Positions 63,524 to 64,000 of a stretch of 64,000 nucleotides of DNA are shown here, one piece after another (within the stretch, counting starts at the first letter, position 1; every line of letters starts with the position of its first letter). The DNA lies in assembly GCA_963738185.1 (NCBI GenBank), contig CAVTVA010000001.1, forward strand, positions 930,001-994,000. The letters run 5' to 3'. Made by a program: the position numbers and the translations under genes. The notes beneath the pieces are model-generated. The model saw nothing but the letters and a program-made list of their open reading frames with translations, had not been told where the DNA came from and made no database searches. This stretch comes from AP-15 sp963738185. GTDB lineage: Bacteria; Pseudomonadota; Alphaproteobacteria; ATCC43930; CGMCC-115725.

Positions 63524-64000
63524 ATGCCGGCGATCAATCGCGAAACCTCGACCTTGCTGATCATCGATTTTCAATCGCGGCTGATGCCCGCAATCGAGGA
63601 CGGCGAACTGGTGACCCTCAACGCGCGGCGCCTGGTCGATGCGGCCGAGATGCTTCGTGTGCCGGTCGTCTTGACCGAGCAGAACGCCGGCGGTCTCGGC
63701 GGCACGGTGCCCGAGCTGCGGTCCGATGCTGCGCGCCTGATCCACAAGATGACGTTCGACGCCTGCCGTATGCCGGGCTTTCTCGACGCGCTGCCCGACC
63801 GGCCCGACCTGATCGTCGCCGGATGCGAAACCCATGTTTGCGTGCTGCAGACGGTGCTGGGCCTGCTCGGCGCCGGCCGCCGCGTCTATGCGGTGCGCGA
63901 CGCCATGGGCTCGCGGCGCGCCGAAAGCAAGGAGACCGCGCTCCGGCGCATGGAGCGCAACGGCGCCGAGGTGGTGACTACCGAGATGGTCGTCTTCGAA
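63524..64000 (+). CDS. Isochorismatase-family cysteine hydrolase, 3' end beyond the window
   Basis: At least 159 aa. The start MPAINRETSTLLIIDFQSRLMPAI has the catalytic Asp in IIDFQ. VVLTEQNAGGLGGTVPEL and the catalytic Cys in VAGCETHVCVLQT near residue 105, then AVRDAMGSRRAESKETALRRM, are the marks of the nicotinamidase/isochorismatase family of small-amide or vinyl-ether hydrolases. No stop is reached in the window. GAGAAGGA before the ATG. Divergent from the second deacetylase; possibly part of the same catabolic cluster. Confidence 0.92.
   Translation, partial: MPAINRETSTLLIIDFQSRLMPAIEDGELVTLNARRLVDAAEMLRVPVVLTEQNAGGLGGTVPELRSDAARLIHKMTFDACRMPGFLDALPDRPDLIVAGCETHVCVLQTVLGLLGAGRRVYAVRDAMGSRRAESKETALRRMERNGAEVVTTEMVVFE

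Overview
The window is high-GC bacterial DNA, most likely from an alphaproteobacterium. The gene order murA, DUF2948, hisG (short form), hisD, UPF0262, maf, RNase E/G, yacG is characteristic of that class, and YgfZ, DUF1194, DUF2807, a TIGR02281-type aspartic protease and the short palindromic repeats fit as well. The order cannot be fixed from sequence alone; Rhodospirillales or a relative is plausible.

Layout. 0-7 kb: the end of a quinone oxidoreductase, ygfZ, and a tightly overlapping glycan operon (GT9, GT2, two GT4-type glycosyltransferases, asnB-like amidotransferase). 7-8 kb: a ParD/ParE toxin-antitoxin cassette lying between the end of asnB and a second, partial copy of the asnB 3' end. 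8-15 kb: secreted or peripheral enzymes (tannase-family esterase, MetX-like hydrolase, DUF2807, Kelch protein, DOPA dioxygenase-like, CmcJ/NvfI-like). 15-20.5 kb: an accessory island with a DUF262 protein and a HEPN protein (putative anti-phage pair), an intact IS66-family element with an 8-bp target duplication, and a decayed RAYT-type transposase between inverted repeats. 20.5-28.6 kb: metabolic genes, a HicBA module, an amidase, a CHAP protein and a PEP-CTERM protein. 28.9 kb: tRNA-Thr(GGT). 29-36 kb: the conserved housekeeping cluster named above. 36-47 kb: MT-A70 methylase, aspartic protease, cation transporter, ketopantoate-reductase family, oxaloacetate decarboxylase-like, exbB-exbD-tonB, DUF1194, prolyl aminopeptidase, PagL, pterin dehydratase, metallopeptidase and a uracil-DNA-glycosylase family gene. 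47.5-49.1 kb: a lower-GC cluster of small membrane proteins and a helical-repeat protein. 49.8-52.6 kb: a sugar ABC transporter. 53-64 kb: a class III aminotransferase, VOC and DHFR-like proteins, an orphan zinc-ribbon protein, then a catabolic-looking cluster (amidohydrolase, two polysaccharide-deacetylase paralogues, a disrupted molybdopterin oxidoreductase, an isochorismatase-type hydrolase).

A feature of the whole window is the number of single-base frameshifts. About twenty breaks interrupt otherwise well-conserved proteins, while the stretch from about 28.6 to 41.1 kb shows none. Some are probably assembly or sequencing errors, and the molybdopterin oxidoreductase may be a true pseudogene. 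For frameshifted genes I give the full span and state where the frame changes.

The best candidate for an under-described system is the DUF262 plus HEPN pair (15.2-17.0 kb). Next come the lower-GC membrane/helical-repeat cluster (47.5-49.1 kb) and the orphan zinc-ribbon protein (56.5-57.4 kb).
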